Notes: generated by a model from the letters alone, not told the origin. Shown: positions 1 through 8,965, counted from the first letter of the stretch. The stretch: DNA of 24,317 nt from Psychrobacter sp. (GCF_030454045.1 NZ_JAKDJE010000046.1:1-24317), one strand, 5' to 3'. Program-made: numbers and translations.

Positions 1-3
1 ATC

Positions 4-47
4 GTTAAAAATAAGCGCTTAGAATGACTAAACTTATTATTTTTAAC
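4..47. terminator. AT-rich inverted repeat downstream of sixA, possible weak terminator
   Basis: An 11-bp perfect inverted repeat (arms 4-14 and 37-47, GTTAAAAATAA / TTATTTTTAAC) lies about 65 bp past the sixA stop. Inner arms can also pair (TTAG 19-22 with CTAA 28-31). Read on the minus strand it ends in a T-rich tail, so it could end the sixA transcript. It contains few G-C pairs, and the window edge hides what lies further left, so the call is weak. Confidence 0.35.
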
Positions 48-110
48 CTCGAATCGCCTAAAAAATAGTCGCTGTCAGTGCCATGGTCGAATGTTCAACA
101 CGCCCTATTC

Positions 111-569
111 TTAATAAGGCTGATCAGGTACAAAACGCTCTATTTCAGTTGCCATACCTGTCATCACAAACTCCATCTCAAACACTCTAGCCTCGGCTAA
201 TGAGAAGGATTCTGGATAGTCGCCTGTTAGCAGTCCAGCAATATGAGCGACGATGGACATATGACACACAACCACCAGACATTGTGCTTCAATACTAGCA
301 ATATCCATCAAGGCCTGACGAGCATCATCAGAGGGTGTGATATTGTCTTGCACCGACGAAGGGGTTTTTGGTGCGCGCGCCTGAAACGCAGCGAGCGTCT
401 GCTGCGCTCTCTCATATGGACTCACTATAAAATAATCTGGATTATAGTGCGTGGTCACATACTCTGCTGTTTGTGCCGCTTGCTGCTGACCAAAATCAGT
501 CAGCTGACGGGCGCTGTCTGGACGCGTCTCGTCCTCTGCTTGACCATGACGTACTAAGATAATTTTCAT
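111..569 (-). CDS. sixA: Phosphohistidine phosphatase SixA (histidine phosphatase superfamily)
   Basis: This 152-residue protein begins with the LVRHGQAE motif (residues 5-12) of the histidine phosphatase branch, whose His becomes phosphorylated during catalysis. A second conserved His sits in VVCHMSIVAHIAG (about residues 99-111). The length fits the short, cytoplasmic SixA family, which removes phosphate from histidine phosphotransfer domains such as those of ArcB or the nitrogen PTS. The partner here cannot be told from sequence. An AAGGAAG Shine-Dalgarno lies 4 bases before the ATG. It follows gpsA on the same strand after a 124-bp gap with no clear terminator, so co-transcription is plausible. 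Family assignment is firm, the exact substrate is not. Confidence 0.85.
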   Translation of the reverse strand: MKIILVRHGQAEDETRPDSARQLTDFGQQQAAQTAEYVTTHYNPDYFIVSPYERAQQTLAAFQARAPKTPSSVQDNITPSDDARQALMDIASIEAQCLVVVCHMSIVAHIAGLLTGDYPESFSLAEARVFEMEFVMTGMATEIERFVPDQPY

Positions 570-693
570 AATCTTCCTTGCGCATTATTGGGCATATCTG
601 TCTGTATACATTAGACAATTTAGCTTATTGCTCATAGTAGCAATGTATCAACGTATCAATGAGCCAGTTAATGAGTATGGCGTGGGATCTGAT

Positions 694-2001
694 CTACTCG
701 CTATCATCATTGTTGCCATTTTTTTTGGCAGCATCTTTATCGCTATTACTTGAGTTTTTCATATGCGCAGTTAGCGCAGCGTTACTATGATCGTGAGCCA
801 TGACAAACTCTACATCACTGCGGAAACCCGCTTCCATCAAATGTAGCGCCACGCCTAGCGCAGCCTTATCTTCATAAATGACCGCATAAAGAGCGTGAGT
901 GATGGGCATATAAATACCCGCTTTAGTGGCTTTTTCGTGTACCTGCTGAATGGTATTGACACCTTCGGCGGTTTGCCCAAGCTTTTTGACGGCAGCCTCA
1001 ATACTCATACCGCGGCCCAGCATGTTGCCAATGCGATAATTACGGCTTAGCTCCGAATTACAAGTCGCGTATAAATCTCCTACGCCCGATAAGCCCAAAA
1101 AGGTCAGCGGATTGGCTCCTTCTTCAACGCCAAAACGGCTCATCTCTGCTAACGCTCGCGTGAGAATCATCGCTTTGGTATTCTCACCGACTTCATAAGC
1201 CGCCGCCATTCCCATGGCGATTGCATAAATGTTTTTTAGGGCACCGCCAAGCTCGACACCACGTACATCGTCACTTGCAAATACCCTAAAAAAAGCACTG
1301 TGCAAAGCTGCTTGTACAGCATGACGCAGTGGCTCAGACTCACTAGCAATAACCGTCGCAGAAGGCATGTTTTTCATGATTTCTATGGCAAGATTCGGTC
1401 CTGACATGACACCAAAGTTTACCTCAGGTAGCACCTCTTTGATGATATCGCTCATCATGGCAAAGGTGTTTTTCTCCATTCCTTTGGTTAGAGATACGAT
1501 AGACTGACCACTGATAAAAGGGGCAATGTTTTTCAATGTTTCTCGAAAAGCAAGGCCTGGTACGGCAATAAAGATAATGTCTTTGTCTTTGACAGTGGCA
1601 GCCAAATCATGACTGTATTTTAGATGATCATCAAGCTTGTAACCAGGCAAATATTTTTTGTTGGTTTGGGTTTTAGCCATGGCCTTTACCGTACGTTTAT
1701 TACGGACCCACAACGTGGCATCACAGCCATTTCGTGCCGCCAGATTTGCCATTGCCGTACCAAAACTACCACCGCCCAAAAACGCCAAACGCAGCTTGGT
1801 AGGATTACCATGAATATCCGCCATGTCTTTTGCCACTGCAGCTTCAACCGCGCTTGGCGTGGATTTTTTGCGACCGATGCCTGACTTACTTGCCCGCTCT
1901 AAGATACTTGCCAGCATACCACTTTGTTTTTCAGACGCTTTATTCATCGTCTCATCATCAGCGCTGTTATTATCTTGATTGCTATCGTTAGGACTTGTCA
2001 T
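694..2001 (-). CDS. gpsA: NAD(P)-dependent glycerol-3-phosphate dehydrogenase GpsA
   Basis: The enzyme reduces dihydroxyacetone phosphate to sn-glycerol 3-phosphate, the backbone for phospholipids, in the cytoplasm. The Rossmann dinucleotide loop GGGSFGTA is at residues 76-83, followed by KGMEK (173-177), SGPNLA (200-205) and LGGALKNIYAIA, with the catalytic-type Lys at 256. SGVGDLYATC and the TAEGV stretch further on are also typical. At 435 aa it is about 100 residues longer than the usual 330-340. The excess is a polar N-terminal extension of about 68 residues and a Ser/Asn/Asp/Lys-rich C-terminal tail of about 30. The core is intact. The ATG has only a weak AAAGA upstream, so a shorter translation from an internal Met (for example 19, 29 or 60) is possible. 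Confidence 0.93.
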   Translation of the reverse strand: MTSPNDSNQDNNSADDETMNKASEKQSGMLASILERASKSGIGRKKSTPSAVEAAVAKDMADIHGNPTKLRLAFLGGGSFGTAMANLAARNGCDATLWVRNKRTVKAMAKTQTNKKYLPGYKLDDHLKYSHDLAATVKDKDIIFIAVPGLAFRETLKNIAPFISGQSIVSLTKGMEKNTFAMMSDIIKEVLPEVNFGVMSGPNLAIEIMKNMPSATVIASESEPLRHAVQAALHSAFFRVFASDDVRGVELGGALKNIYAIAMGMAAAYEVGENTKAMILTRALAEMSRFGVEEGANPLTFLGLSGVGDLYATCNSELSRNYRIGNMLGRGMSIEAAVKKLGQTAEGVNTIQQVHEKATKAGIYMPITHALYAVIYEDKAALGVALHLMEAGFRSDVEFVMAHDHSNAALTAHMKNSSNSDKDAAKKNGNNDDSE

Positions 2002-2087
2002 GTTCTTTTATCCGTGTTGACTGACTTATAATCAATAAGGGCGTTTTACTCAAGGCTTTTTGCCCAGATATGTTCAGATTCTAAGGG

Positions 2088-2123
2088 TTGCTGTTTTTTG
2101 ATGAAAAGATCTTGCAACAGCAA
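2088..2123. repeat. 8-bp inverted repeat between nitroreductase gene and gpsA
   Basis: TTGCTGTT (2088-2095) and AACAGCAA (2116-2123) are perfect inverted arms around a 20-nt loop, just past the nitroreductase stop. No T-run follows in the minus direction, so it is not a standard intrinsic terminator. It may stabilise a 3' end or be chance. Confidence 0.4.
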
Positions 2124-2132
2124 AGAATCAAA

Positions 2133-2792
2133 TTATGACTCGAATCGTACCAATGGCTCGATATCAATAGGCTTGCGAGTAGATTTGTCTTTGGGACTGG
2201 TGCCAGTATAAACAAAAGCCGTCACATAATCATCTGATCCGACATCGAAATACGCTTTTACTGCAGGCTCATTACATAATAACCCCGTACGCCAAACTGT
2301 ACTAAATCCTTGAGCTTTTAGTGCCAGTATTAGGTTTTGTACCGCCGCACCAGCACTGAGCATTTGCTCAAAAGGGGGCACTTTTTTGTGTTCTTGCATT
2401 TGCGTCACGACCGTAACAATCATAGGTGCTCGAAGCGGCATGGTATGGGTTTTTTTGATGGTTTTCTCAGACAACGTCTCACCCTCTTTGAGCGCTTTAG
2501 CTTTTGCCGCTGCTACCAATGCGTCTCCCAGTTCATGACGCGCCGCGCCTTGGGTCACAATAAAGCGCCACGGACGCAGTTTTTTGTGGTCAGGCGCTGT
2601 TGCAGCACACTCAATCGCAGATGCAATTTGCGCGCGAGTTGGCGCTGGGGTATCCAAATTGCCCATGCTACGTCTTGAGTTGATCCAACCAATCAGCTCA
2701 TCGCTACTGGCTGAGATATCATGTGCCGCGATGTTTTTAACGTGCAGCTTTTCATCCTGTATTGCTTGGTTATTTTCATCTATAGTCGTCAT
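2133..2792 (-). CDS. Nitroreductase family protein, YdjA-like
   Basis: This is a 219-residue FMN-dependent nitroreductase-fold protein. After a polar N-terminus of about 35 residues comes SRRSMG (39-44), the RRS phosphate-binding motif of FMN nitroreductases. The APDHKKLRPWRF stretch (about 67-78) is characteristic of the YdjA subgroup. The GAAVQNLILALKAQGFSTVWRTG segment places the usual helix that contributes to the active site. YdjA-type proteins are minimal nitroreductases whose physiological substrate is unsettled, so none is assigned. A good AAGGAT ribosome-binding site precedes the ATG. It sits 131 bp upstream of gpsA and 89 bp downstream of zapE, all on the same strand. Confidence 0.85.
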   Translation of the reverse strand: MTTIDENNQAIQDEKLHVKNIAAHDISASSDELIGWINSRRSMGNLDTPAPTRAQIASAIECAATAPDHKKLRPWRFIVTQGAARHELGDALVAAAKAKALKEGETLSEKTIKKTHTMPLRAPMIVTVVTQMQEHKKVPPFEQMLSAGAAVQNLILALKAQGFSTVWRTGLLCNEPAVKAYFDVGSDDYVTAFVYTGTSPKDKSTRKPIDIEPLVRFES

Positions 2793-2881
2793 TGTCTATC
2801 CTTATTTATTATTATCTGTTTGTCGTTTTATTATTGATCATTGATGTGAATGCTTTTTTGATATGATCGTGACCATATTAG

Positions 2882-4000
2882 TTATGCAGAGGCCGTGTCT
2901 TCGACGCGGTGATCCATGCGCAAATAGTCCTCTGATTGCATCTCAAGCAAACGTGAACGGGTACGCTCAATCTCAAACGCCAGCTTTTTCCCTTGATACA
3001 ACTCTAAAATTGATTGCTCTGCTCGCACCAACAGTTTGACACGGCGATCATAAAACTCATCAACCAAATAAATAAAACGGCGCGTGGGATCACGCATTTG
3101 GTCATCTAATGCTGGTACGGAGTCGACTAAGACGGTACTAAACCGCTTGGCAAGTTCAATAAAATCAGCCGCTGAGCGCGGTGCCATGCATAAATGACGA
3201 AAATCGCAAAATAAGATGTCATCCGTACGCGCGTTGATTGGGATCTCGCGGCCATTGATAGTAATCGGCTCATTGCTGATTTTTTGATTATTAGACAAGC
3301 TGGCAAAGCGGTTGGCGAGCCAGTGATGGTTGGCTTTGGTCATTGGTGATTCGTACAACTCTGCTTGCTGAAGCACGCGCAGACGGTAATCAATACCAGA
3401 GTCGATATTCATCACTGTCGTATGGCTCTCAACCTCTGCAATAGCTGGTAAAAAACGGTCACGGTGCAAACCATCTTTGTACAAACCAGATGGCTCAATG
3501 TTTGAGGTGGCGACCAAGGTAATACCGCGATTAAACAGCATCGTAAATAAATCGCCCAAAATCATCGCATCAGAGACGTTAGACACAAAAAACTCATCAA
3601 AACAGATAACGACCGCTTCTTTATAAATAATGTCAGCAACTTTTTCGAGTGGATCGCTTTCGCCTTGAAGCTTATTCAACTCCTGATGAACACGCTGCAT
3701 AAAATGATGAAAATGCAGACGCATTTTGCGCTCAATGGTCAATGAATCATAGAACATATCCATCATCCATGTTTTACCGCGTCCTACGCCGCCCCACATA
3801 TATAGGCCAGTTGGCGCGGCAGGCTTGGACTTCAAAAACCCAAAGAGTCCTTTCTTTTGCGGTGCACTATTGATGAGCTGGTGGTATATCTCATCCAGAT
3901 AGCTCATAGCTTGAAACTGCTGCTCATCCCGAGTAAACTCATCGGTACTGACGGCTTTCTCGTAACGTTGCAATGGAGATAAACTCATAATACGACTCAT
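2882..4000 (-). CDS. zapE: Cell division protein ZapE (AFG1-like P-loop ATPase)
   Basis: The 372-residue protein has Walker A GGVGRGKT at 70-77 and Walker B VICFDEF at 131-137, in the AFG1/LACE1 arrangement, with LHFHHFMQRVH (94-104) before Walker B. The C-terminal half carries FCDFRHLC and LVDEFYDRRVKL, also typical. In E. coli ZapE is an inner-membrane-associated ATPase that contacts FtsZ and is needed under stress. The same role here is inferred from family. The length matches bacterial members (about 370-390). The first ATG has poor Shine-Dalgarno support and a second Met lies four codons in, so the start could be 3988. It is 90 bp downstream of the hydrolase gene, same strand. Confidence 0.9.
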   Translation of the reverse strand: MSRIMSLSPLQRYEKAVSTDEFTRDEQQFQAMSYLDEIYHQLINSAPQKKGLFGFLKSKPAAPTGLYMWGGVGRGKTWMMDMFYDSLTIERKMRLHFHHFMQRVHQELNKLQGESDPLEKVADIIYKEAVVICFDEFFVSNVSDAMILGDLFTMLFNRGITLVATSNIEPSGLYKDGLHRDRFLPAIAEVESHTTVMNIDSGIDYRLRVLQQAELYESPMTKANHHWLANRFASLSNNQKISNEPITINGREIPINARTDDILFCDFRHLCMAPRSAADFIELAKRFSTVLVDSVPALDDQMRDPTRRFIYLVDEFYDRRVKLLVRAEQSILELYQGKKLAFEIERTRSRLLEMQSEDYLRMDHRVEDTASA

Positions 4001-4090
4001 CTTTGAATTAAATAAACATCAAAATAGTAGCGTTAAAAAGCCACTTTGACAGTGAAACTGCCATCATAAAAAACCATTGTAAAATAAAAA

Positions 4091-4750
4091 CTAGCCATTT
4101 TGTCCCAAGCTATGGGTTTCTAATAGCTTCTTGAGCTCTGATAGTCGGCCATGAAAAAAGTGCCCAGCACCATCGACCACGCTTACCGCAAGCCCTAAGC
4201 GATCAGCAAATGCTTGCATATTATCAGGCGCAATCACCTCATCCGCATTGCCATAAATCTCAAAAGTTTTATCAGCGGGTAAATTGATATCAGTACTGTC
4301 ATTTTTTTCGACTGATGGCGCGATAAGGGCGATTTTCGAAACTTCAAAGTCTCCTAGACCCCAAATATGTGCAGCTTCAAGCACTTGCTCAGCCACGCGT
4401 GCGGTGACATAGCCACCAAAAGAGAAGCCACCGAGCCACAGCTTGCGGGCATTGGTTTGTTCGGCAATCCATTGTAGCACGGTCATTGCATCGACCACTT
4501 CACCTTCTGCATAATCATGCTCGCCTGTCGACTGCCCCACTCCACGAAAGTTAAAGCGCACCACGTGCATGCCATTGTCACGGGCAAAGCGGTACATAGT
4601 CGTGACCACTTTATTGTTCATCGTCCCATCGAACAACGGATTGGGATGGCACAATAGCGCGACGGTATCAGTGTTTGGATCATTAGGGTTGTCATTTTGC
4701 CATAGTGCGTCGACCTCGAGCACACCAGCAGGAGCAGGAATCAGTTGCAT
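4091..4750 (-). CDS. Alpha/beta hydrolase (COG2945-like)
   Basis: This 219-residue single-domain hydrolase shows the nucleophile elbow GGFSFGG with Ser110, an acid candidate Asp170 in YGNADEVI, and His197 in GAGHFFHGR. That completes a Ser-Asp-His triad in the expected order. CHPNPLFDGTMNNKV (34-48) and FNFRGVGQSTG (67-77) are hallmarks of a widespread family of small bacterial alpha/beta hydrolases with no agreed substrate. There is no signal peptide, so it is probably cytoplasmic. It is the first gene of the minus-strand run and diverges from the lipoprotein gene across 245 bp. Esterase-type chemistry is likely, the substrate is unknown. Confidence 0.85.
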   Translation of the reverse strand: MQLIPAPAGVLEVDALWQNDNPNDPNTDTVALLCHPNPLFDGTMNNKVVTTMYRFARDNGMHVVRFNFRGVGQSTGEHDYAEGEVVDAMTVLQWIAEQTNARKLWLGGFSFGGYVTARVAEQVLEAAHIWGLGDFEVSKIALIAPSVEKNDSTDINLPADKTFEIYGNADEVIAPDNMQAFADRLGLAVSVVDGAGHFFHGRLSELKKLLETHSLGQNG

Positions 4751-4995
4751 AATATTACTTATTAATAAAAAATGAATGGCTCAATTATCCTAGATATGAT
4801 TTTTATTTCAAGTGATTTGCTGTGTACGGTGGCGACTTGTTTTTTGGGTCATCTCATTTACCAATGATTGCACAGGTAATATGGCGGCAATACTGCATAC
4901 AATAAGCGTATAGACACGTCATATAGCGCTAAGCTACATTGATAGAGCTTTGCTTATTGTTAAGACGTTTTAGTTATCATTATCAGGAATCATTT

Positions 4996-5364
4996 ATGAA
5001 CACGTTTAATAAAACTGCCAGTTTAGGTGCTACATTAGCAGCGGTACTTGCCTTGAGTGCATGTCAAAGCACGCCATCATCTCCAGTGATCCAGCGCGCC
5101 AACTCCATTTATGAGACCACAGGCATCAGCGATACCAAAGTCAAAGCCCAGCAAAACGCGATAGATAGTGCGCAAAAGACTTGTCGAAGCAAGCAAGTGA
5201 TTATCGTAGAAGACAACGTCAAATATAATGGCATCTTAAATGAACGTACGGGTCGTATGGTCGGACAAGTAGGCGCAGTGGTCGGTTCAATATTTGGCAC
5301 TGGCACGCCAGATTTGTCACGTGATGATGATTATGAGTACACTATTAATTTTCGCTGCCAATAA
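4996..5364 (+). CDS. Small predicted outer-membrane or periplasmic lipoprotein of unknown function
   Basis: The ATG at 4996 is preceded by CAGGAATC. It gives a 122-residue protein with a classic lipoprotein signal: Lys6, a hydrophobic stretch, and the lipobox LSAC with Cys23. A longer reading from 4939 would bury the signal and is rejected. The mature part contains an Ala/Gln/Lys-rich helix (about 50-65), a Cys, a short glycine-rich hydrophobic stretch (GQVGAVVGSIFGTG) and ends in YTINFRCQ, so a disulfide between two mature cysteines is possible. I do not recognise the family. It is a single-gene unit: its branched terminator lies 84 bp downstream and the gene to the left is divergent. Confidence 0.72.
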   Translation: MNTFNKTASLGATLAAVLALSACQSTPSSPVIQRANSIYETTGISDTKVKAQQNAIDSAQKTCRSKQVIIVEDNVKYNGILNERTGRMVGQVGAVVGSIFGTGTPDLSRDDDYEYTINFRCQ

Positions 5365-5447
5365 CGCTCTAAATAAGCGATGTCATCTGTGCTTCTTTGG
5401 CATCACCTGACAGACGGTCGTTGATGACGTTGCCAAGAAATTGAGAT

Positions 5448-5505
5448 AGCCAACCAGCTTTGATAGAAAGATACTATCTATAAATGCTGGTTGGCTTTGC
5501 TTTTT
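5448..5505 (+). terminator. Branched intrinsic terminator after the lipoprotein gene
   Basis: An 11-bp perfect stem AGCCAACCAGC (5448-5458) / GCTGGTTGGCT (5486-5496) is followed by TTGCTTTTT. The 27-nt loop holds a second hairpin (GATAG 5462-5466 / CTATC 5474-5478). It is positioned to end the lipoprotein transcript and lies just before the region upstream of xseA. Confidence 0.78.
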
Positions 5506-5593
5506 GTGCGCGCGCTTTTGGGTTAAACTGTGCCCTATTATATGCCTCCTTTATTATTGGCTTCTTTGTTTTCATTATCTTTGGTCTATTATC

Positions 5594-7093
5594 ATGCGCA
5601 AACCCAATCTCTCAACCACCAAACAAGCCAAGGTATTAGCACCTGCCAAAGATTTGGCCACGTTAGAAGCAGAGCTTGCTGAGCAAGAAGACCATCTAGA
5701 GAATACTGTCCTACGTCTCAGTGACTACTTATCTGCAGTTGAAATGGTCATCAAGCAAACCTTTGATCACCGAGTTTGGGTCAAAGCAGAAATTCGTAAT
5801 TTGTCTAGCAAGGGTGGTCACTATTATTTTGAATTGGCCGAAAAAGATGACGATGGCAAAGTAGTCGCCAGTTGCCGCGGTAATCTTTGGCGATTTAAAG
5901 CGGCTCGTGTATTAGCCAAGTTTGAGCGCGCCACAGGGATGCCGCTTGAGCGTGACTTGACCGTACTTCTCAAAGTATCGGCGGGATTTCATGCGCAGTA
6001 CGGCTTTTCCATCACCATCGAAGATATTGACCCCAGTTACACGCTAGGCGATTTGGCGCGGCAATATGCGCAGATGGTCGACCGCTTAACAGGCGAAGGA
6101 TTGTTACACTTAAATCAGCAATTACCCGCCCCTTTTGATATCGAGCATGTATTGGTCATCGCTCCTGAAAAAGCTGCTGGATTGGGCGATTTTCAGGCGG
6201 ATGCGGATCGCCTAGCAAGTACGGGAGCTTGTCAGTTCCATTACCATCATGCAACCTTTCAGGGCAATCATGCACCCGAGGAGATACGCCAAGCCATCGT
6301 TAGCGCCCAGCAGCAATTTTATAACACGCATCAGCACCTGCCCGATCTATTGGTGATTATTCGAGGTGGCGGCGCCGTCGGTGATTTGGCTTATCTCAAT
6401 GATTATGAGCTGGCAGCCTTGGTGGCTGAGCAGCCTATTCCTGTCTGGGTCGGTATCGGTCATGAACGCGACCAGGTGATCTTAGATGAAGTGGCGCACA
6501 CCAGCTTTGACACGCCCTCAAAAGTGATTGCTGCTATCCATAGCCATTTAGCCCAGCTCGTCACTCAGACGCTACAATATCAAGCGCAAATCAAACAAGC
6601 CGCTCAGCGCCAACTCAATACGGCGGAGCAACAAAGCACGCGCCAGTTGAGTCAAATACAGTCACAAACTATCGGCCAGCTTACCTCCCTACAAAAAGAC
6701 AGCGATTATGCATGGCGTAGTATCCAGCAGAGTGCTCAGCGCCAAGTGAAGCAAGCCGCCAGACTAACGACTGAGCGATATACAAAAACGCAAACCCTAG
6801 CACATCAGCAGCTCACTAACGCCGCTACTCGCAGTAAACACCATCAACACTCTATTATGAAAAACGCCCAACAACACATCGTACAGGCACAGCGCAATAG
6901 CGAGCACCTGCGTGACATCGTGCTGTTACATCGGCCCTCTCGTGTGCTTCAGCAAGGCTATGCCCTACTGATGGATACCAAAGCTCAGCAAGCCCTTACA
7001 AGCAGCACCCAGCTCTATCCTGAGCAGACGGTCAATATTCTTTTAAAAGATGGTAGCGCGGCTGCGCAGATTATAGATATTACCACTACGTAA
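5594..7093 (+). CDS. xseA: Exodeoxyribonuclease VII large subunit XseA
   Basis: XseA is the catalytic subunit of exonuclease VII, which degrades single-stranded DNA from both ends with XseB. From ATG 5594 the protein is 499 aa. It has an N-terminal OB-fold (about 60-150, containing VWVKAEIRNLSSKGGHYYFEL), then the catalytic-type domain with RGGG (257-260) and GIGHERD (288-293). A long Gln/Ala-rich helical region (about 320-460) is the XseB-binding coiled coil, followed by a C-terminal segment resembling the family's ARGYS motif (LQQGYALL). A start at 5504 would add 30 Cys/Leu/Trp-rich residues and overlap the preceding terminator, so it is rejected. ATG 5594 lacks a clear Shine-Dalgarno. E. 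coli XseA is about 456 aa, and the excess here is a polar N-terminus. Confidence 0.92.
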   Translation: MRKPNLSTTKQAKVLAPAKDLATLEAELAEQEDHLENTVLRLSDYLSAVEMVIKQTFDHRVWVKAEIRNLSSKGGHYYFELAEKDDDGKVVASCRGNLWRFKAARVLAKFERATGMPLERDLTVLLKVSAGFHAQYGFSITIEDIDPSYTLGDLARQYAQMVDRLTGEGLLHLNQQLPAPFDIEHVLVIAPEKAAGLGDFQADADRLASTGACQFHYHHATFQGNHAPEEIRQAIVSAQQQFYNTHQHLPDLLVIIRGGGAVGDLAYLNDYELAALVAEQPIPVWVGIGHERDQVILDEVAHTSFDTPSKVIAAIHSHLAQLVTQTLQYQAQIKQAAQRQLNTAEQQSTRQLSQIQSQTIGQLTSLQKDSDYAWRSIQQSAQRQVKQAARLTTERYTKTQTLAHQQLTNAATRSKHHQHSIMKNAQQHIVQAQRNSEHLRDIVLLHRPSRVLQQGYALLMDTKAQQALTSSTQLYPEQTVNILLKDGSAAAQIIDITTT

Positions 7094-7148
7094 CGTGCTA
7101 CTGACTCATATCATACCTAGTGGCACCACACATAAGAGAAAAAAGCTC

Positions 7149-7176
7149 TTAACGCTTTAAATTTAATCAATATAAT
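7149..7176 (+). promoter_or_regulatory. Candidate sigma70 promoter for xseB
   Basis: TTAACG (7149-7154) and a perfect TATAAT (7171-7176) are separated by 16 bp in the xseA-xseB gap, predicting a start near 7183. It would let xseB be expressed separately from xseA. Confidence 0.45.
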
Positions 7177-7223
7177 AGCCAAATGTTATCTTAAAAATTT
7201 GATTTTGAACCTGAGGAAAACCT

Positions 7224-7469
7224 ATGACGACCCCTACTCGCAGACGCAAAAAAGCCGCCCCAAAAACATTTAAGGCCGCTTACGATATTCTAAAAACCAA
7301 TGCAGCGGAGCTACAGCAGCAAGACGAGCCTGATATTGATAATCTGATGACCACGGTTGAAGAATCTATTGCTGCTTATCGCGTTTGCGAAACCCGCATC
7401 AATGCGGTACAGCAAGCATTGGATGCGGCCTTCGCCGAAGAAAAACCTACTAGCAGCATGGACAGTTAG
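7224..7469 (+). CDS. xseB: Exodeoxyribonuclease VII small subunit XseB
   Basis: An 81-residue, largely helical protein with the XseB pattern: a basic N-terminus (TRRRKKAAPK), FKAAYDIL, LMTTVEESIAAYRVCETRINAVQQAL, and a short acidic tail. XseB subunits wrap the coiled coil of XseA and control the nuclease. The length fits the family (about 70-85 aa). A GAGG ribosome-binding site sits 7 bases before the ATG. It lies 130 bp after xseA, a larger gap than the tight linkage common elsewhere, and has a promoter candidate of its own. It ends head-to-head with pncB, one base between the two stop codons. Confidence 0.88.
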   Translation: MTTPTRRRKKAAPKTFKAAYDILKTNAAELQQQDEPDIDNLMTTVEESIAAYRVCETRINAVQQALDAAFAEEKPTSSMDS

Positions 7470-7470
7470 T

Positions 7471-8697
7471 TTATTCAGGCTCATCAACTTCAAAGACTTG
7501 GCGTAGATAGGCAAGATACGTGTCATTATTGATCATGGTCTTGCCTGGGCTATCAGACAGCTTGGCCACTGGCTGACCATTGCACTCAACCAATTTAAGT
7601 ACGATATTAATCGGGGTGATACCCATGTCATTGGTCAAATTGGTGCCAATACCAAAGCTGGTTCTGATACGGTCTTTGAAGTATTGATGTAGCTCCCACG
7701 CTTTTTCTAAATCCAACCCATCACTAAAGGTCAAGATTTTTGTTTTTGGGTCTATTTTTAGTTTTTCATAATGTGCCACTGCCTTATCACCCCAGATGTG
7801 AGGGTCGCCACTATCGTGACGCAGCCCATCAAAGAGCTTGGCAAAATACAAATCAAAGTCGCGCAAGAACGCATCCATACCAACCACGTCTGTCAATGCA
7901 ATACCCAAATCACCGCGATATTCATGCACCCATGCTTCAAGCGCTGCTTTTTGCGAATCGCGCAAACGCACATCCAATGCCTGAAAGGCTTGCATAAACT
8001 CATGTGCCATCGTGCCTATCGGCGTCATGCCAAGCTGCTTTGCCAGATATACATTAGAAGTGCCGCCTACGATTTTTGGCGCAGCCTTGTATAATGTCTC
8101 TACCACATGCGCCTGCCAGCGTTTACTAAAGCGGCGACGCGTCCCAAAATCAGCGACGATAAACGGCGGCGTATTACGATCTTCTTTTTTCTGCTCTGCC
8201 GCATATTGATGCAGCAGTGCCACTTTTTCATCAAGGCGGCGCTGCCCTTCTTCAATCACACTATCATTCGATAACGCATTAAAATAAAGCTCATTGACGA
8301 TAGCCAGCACAAATACTTCAAAGAACATCGCCTGTATCATCGGTCCTTCGATGTCGATAGACAAGCGACCTTTCTCATCGATACTGACGGTAATAAACCG
8401 GCGTTTTAACTTAAATAATTCTAGATAATCAACAAAGTCTGAGCGCATAAAGCGCAAACCACGTAGGTAGTCCAGCTCATCTGGCAAAAAGCGCAGTTCA
8501 CATAGGCTGTCTAGTTGCTGCTCTAGATCTTTTTTGATATTGGCGAGTGGATAAGCGGTGTCTTTATTATTGCGGCAGCGAAAACGGTAGACCCCACGCG
8601 TCTGCGGAAATTGATGCAACATGGCTTGCAACATCGTAAATTTGTACAAATCATTATCAAGCAGTGAGGTAATAATGGGTGAATAAGTAGCAGTCAT
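7471..8697 (-). CDS. pncB: Nicotinate phosphoribosyltransferase PncB
   Basis: PncB makes nicotinate mononucleotide from nicotinate and PRPP with ATP hydrolysis, the entry step of Preiss-Handler NAD salvage in the cytoplasm. The 408 residues match the bacterial PncB length (about 400). LLDNDLYKFTMLQAML near the N-terminus, DFGTRRRFS (183-191), GTSNV (212-216), IGTMAHE with the His (232) that is phosphorylated in the family, and DSGDP are all present. TAAGG lies 7 bases before the ATG. The gene is monocistronic as far as can be seen, because the upstream msrAB unit ends in its own terminator. It converges on xseB with a 1-base gap and no terminator between them. Confidence 0.94.
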   Translation of the reverse strand: MTATYSPIITSLLDNDLYKFTMLQAMLHQFPQTRGVYRFRCRNNKDTAYPLANIKKDLEQQLDSLCELRFLPDELDYLRGLRFMRSDFVDYLELFKLKRRFITVSIDEKGRLSIDIEGPMIQAMFFEVFVLAIVNELYFNALSNDSVIEEGQRRLDEKVALLHQYAAEQKKEDRNTPPFIVADFGTRRRFSKRWQAHVVETLYKAAPKIVGGTSNVYLAKQLGMTPIGTMAHEFMQAFQALDVRLRDSQKAALEAWVHEYRGDLGIALTDVVGMDAFLRDFDLYFAKLFDGLRHDSGDPHIWGDKAVAHYEKLKIDPKTKILTFSDGLDLEKAWELHQYFKDRIRTSFGIGTNLTNDMGITPINIVLKLVECNGQPVAKLSDSPGKTMINNDTYLAYLRQVFEVDEPE

Positions 8698-8929
8698 GCT
8701 ATGGCCTTAAAAGTGCAGAAATGAGAAACAAATGTCACCGAATCAACCAAGCGACCTTATGTCTGAATAATAAATAACATCTGGATAATAGACGCCCATA
8801 AAGTATGCGTCATCCATAAACCATCCAGTATAACGAAGTTTGGTATTGATGTCAGAGTTCGCATGAGATTGCAGCAAAATTCGTACAACTAGCGAAAATG
8901 ATCATCGAATATCTAACAGTACATGGTAC

Positions 8930-8965
8930 AAAAAAGACGCTAAGAGTGAACTTAACGTCTTTTTT
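8930..8965 (-). terminator. Intrinsic terminator of the msrAB-fusion gene
   Basis: The stem arms are 8932-8944 and 8951-8963, with a 6-nt loop. Read on the minus strand, AAAAGACGTTAAG pairs with CTTAGCGTCTTTT throughout with one G-U wobble, and runs into T-rich sequence. Read on the plus strand the same position is a C-A mismatch, so the hairpin is built for the minus-strand gene that ends at 8993. Confidence 0.82.

Noticed and set aside
4021..4075. Terminator between the hydrolase gene and zapE
   Set aside because: On the minus strand there is only a 5-bp stem (TCACT/AGTGG) before a T-run, too weak to call, so read-through is assumed.
5504..5593. Longer XseA beginning at 5504
   Set aside because: It would add a Cys/Trp/Leu-rich stretch unlike XseA and overlap the T-run of the strong terminator at 5448-5505. 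ATG 5594 gives a family-like N-terminus.
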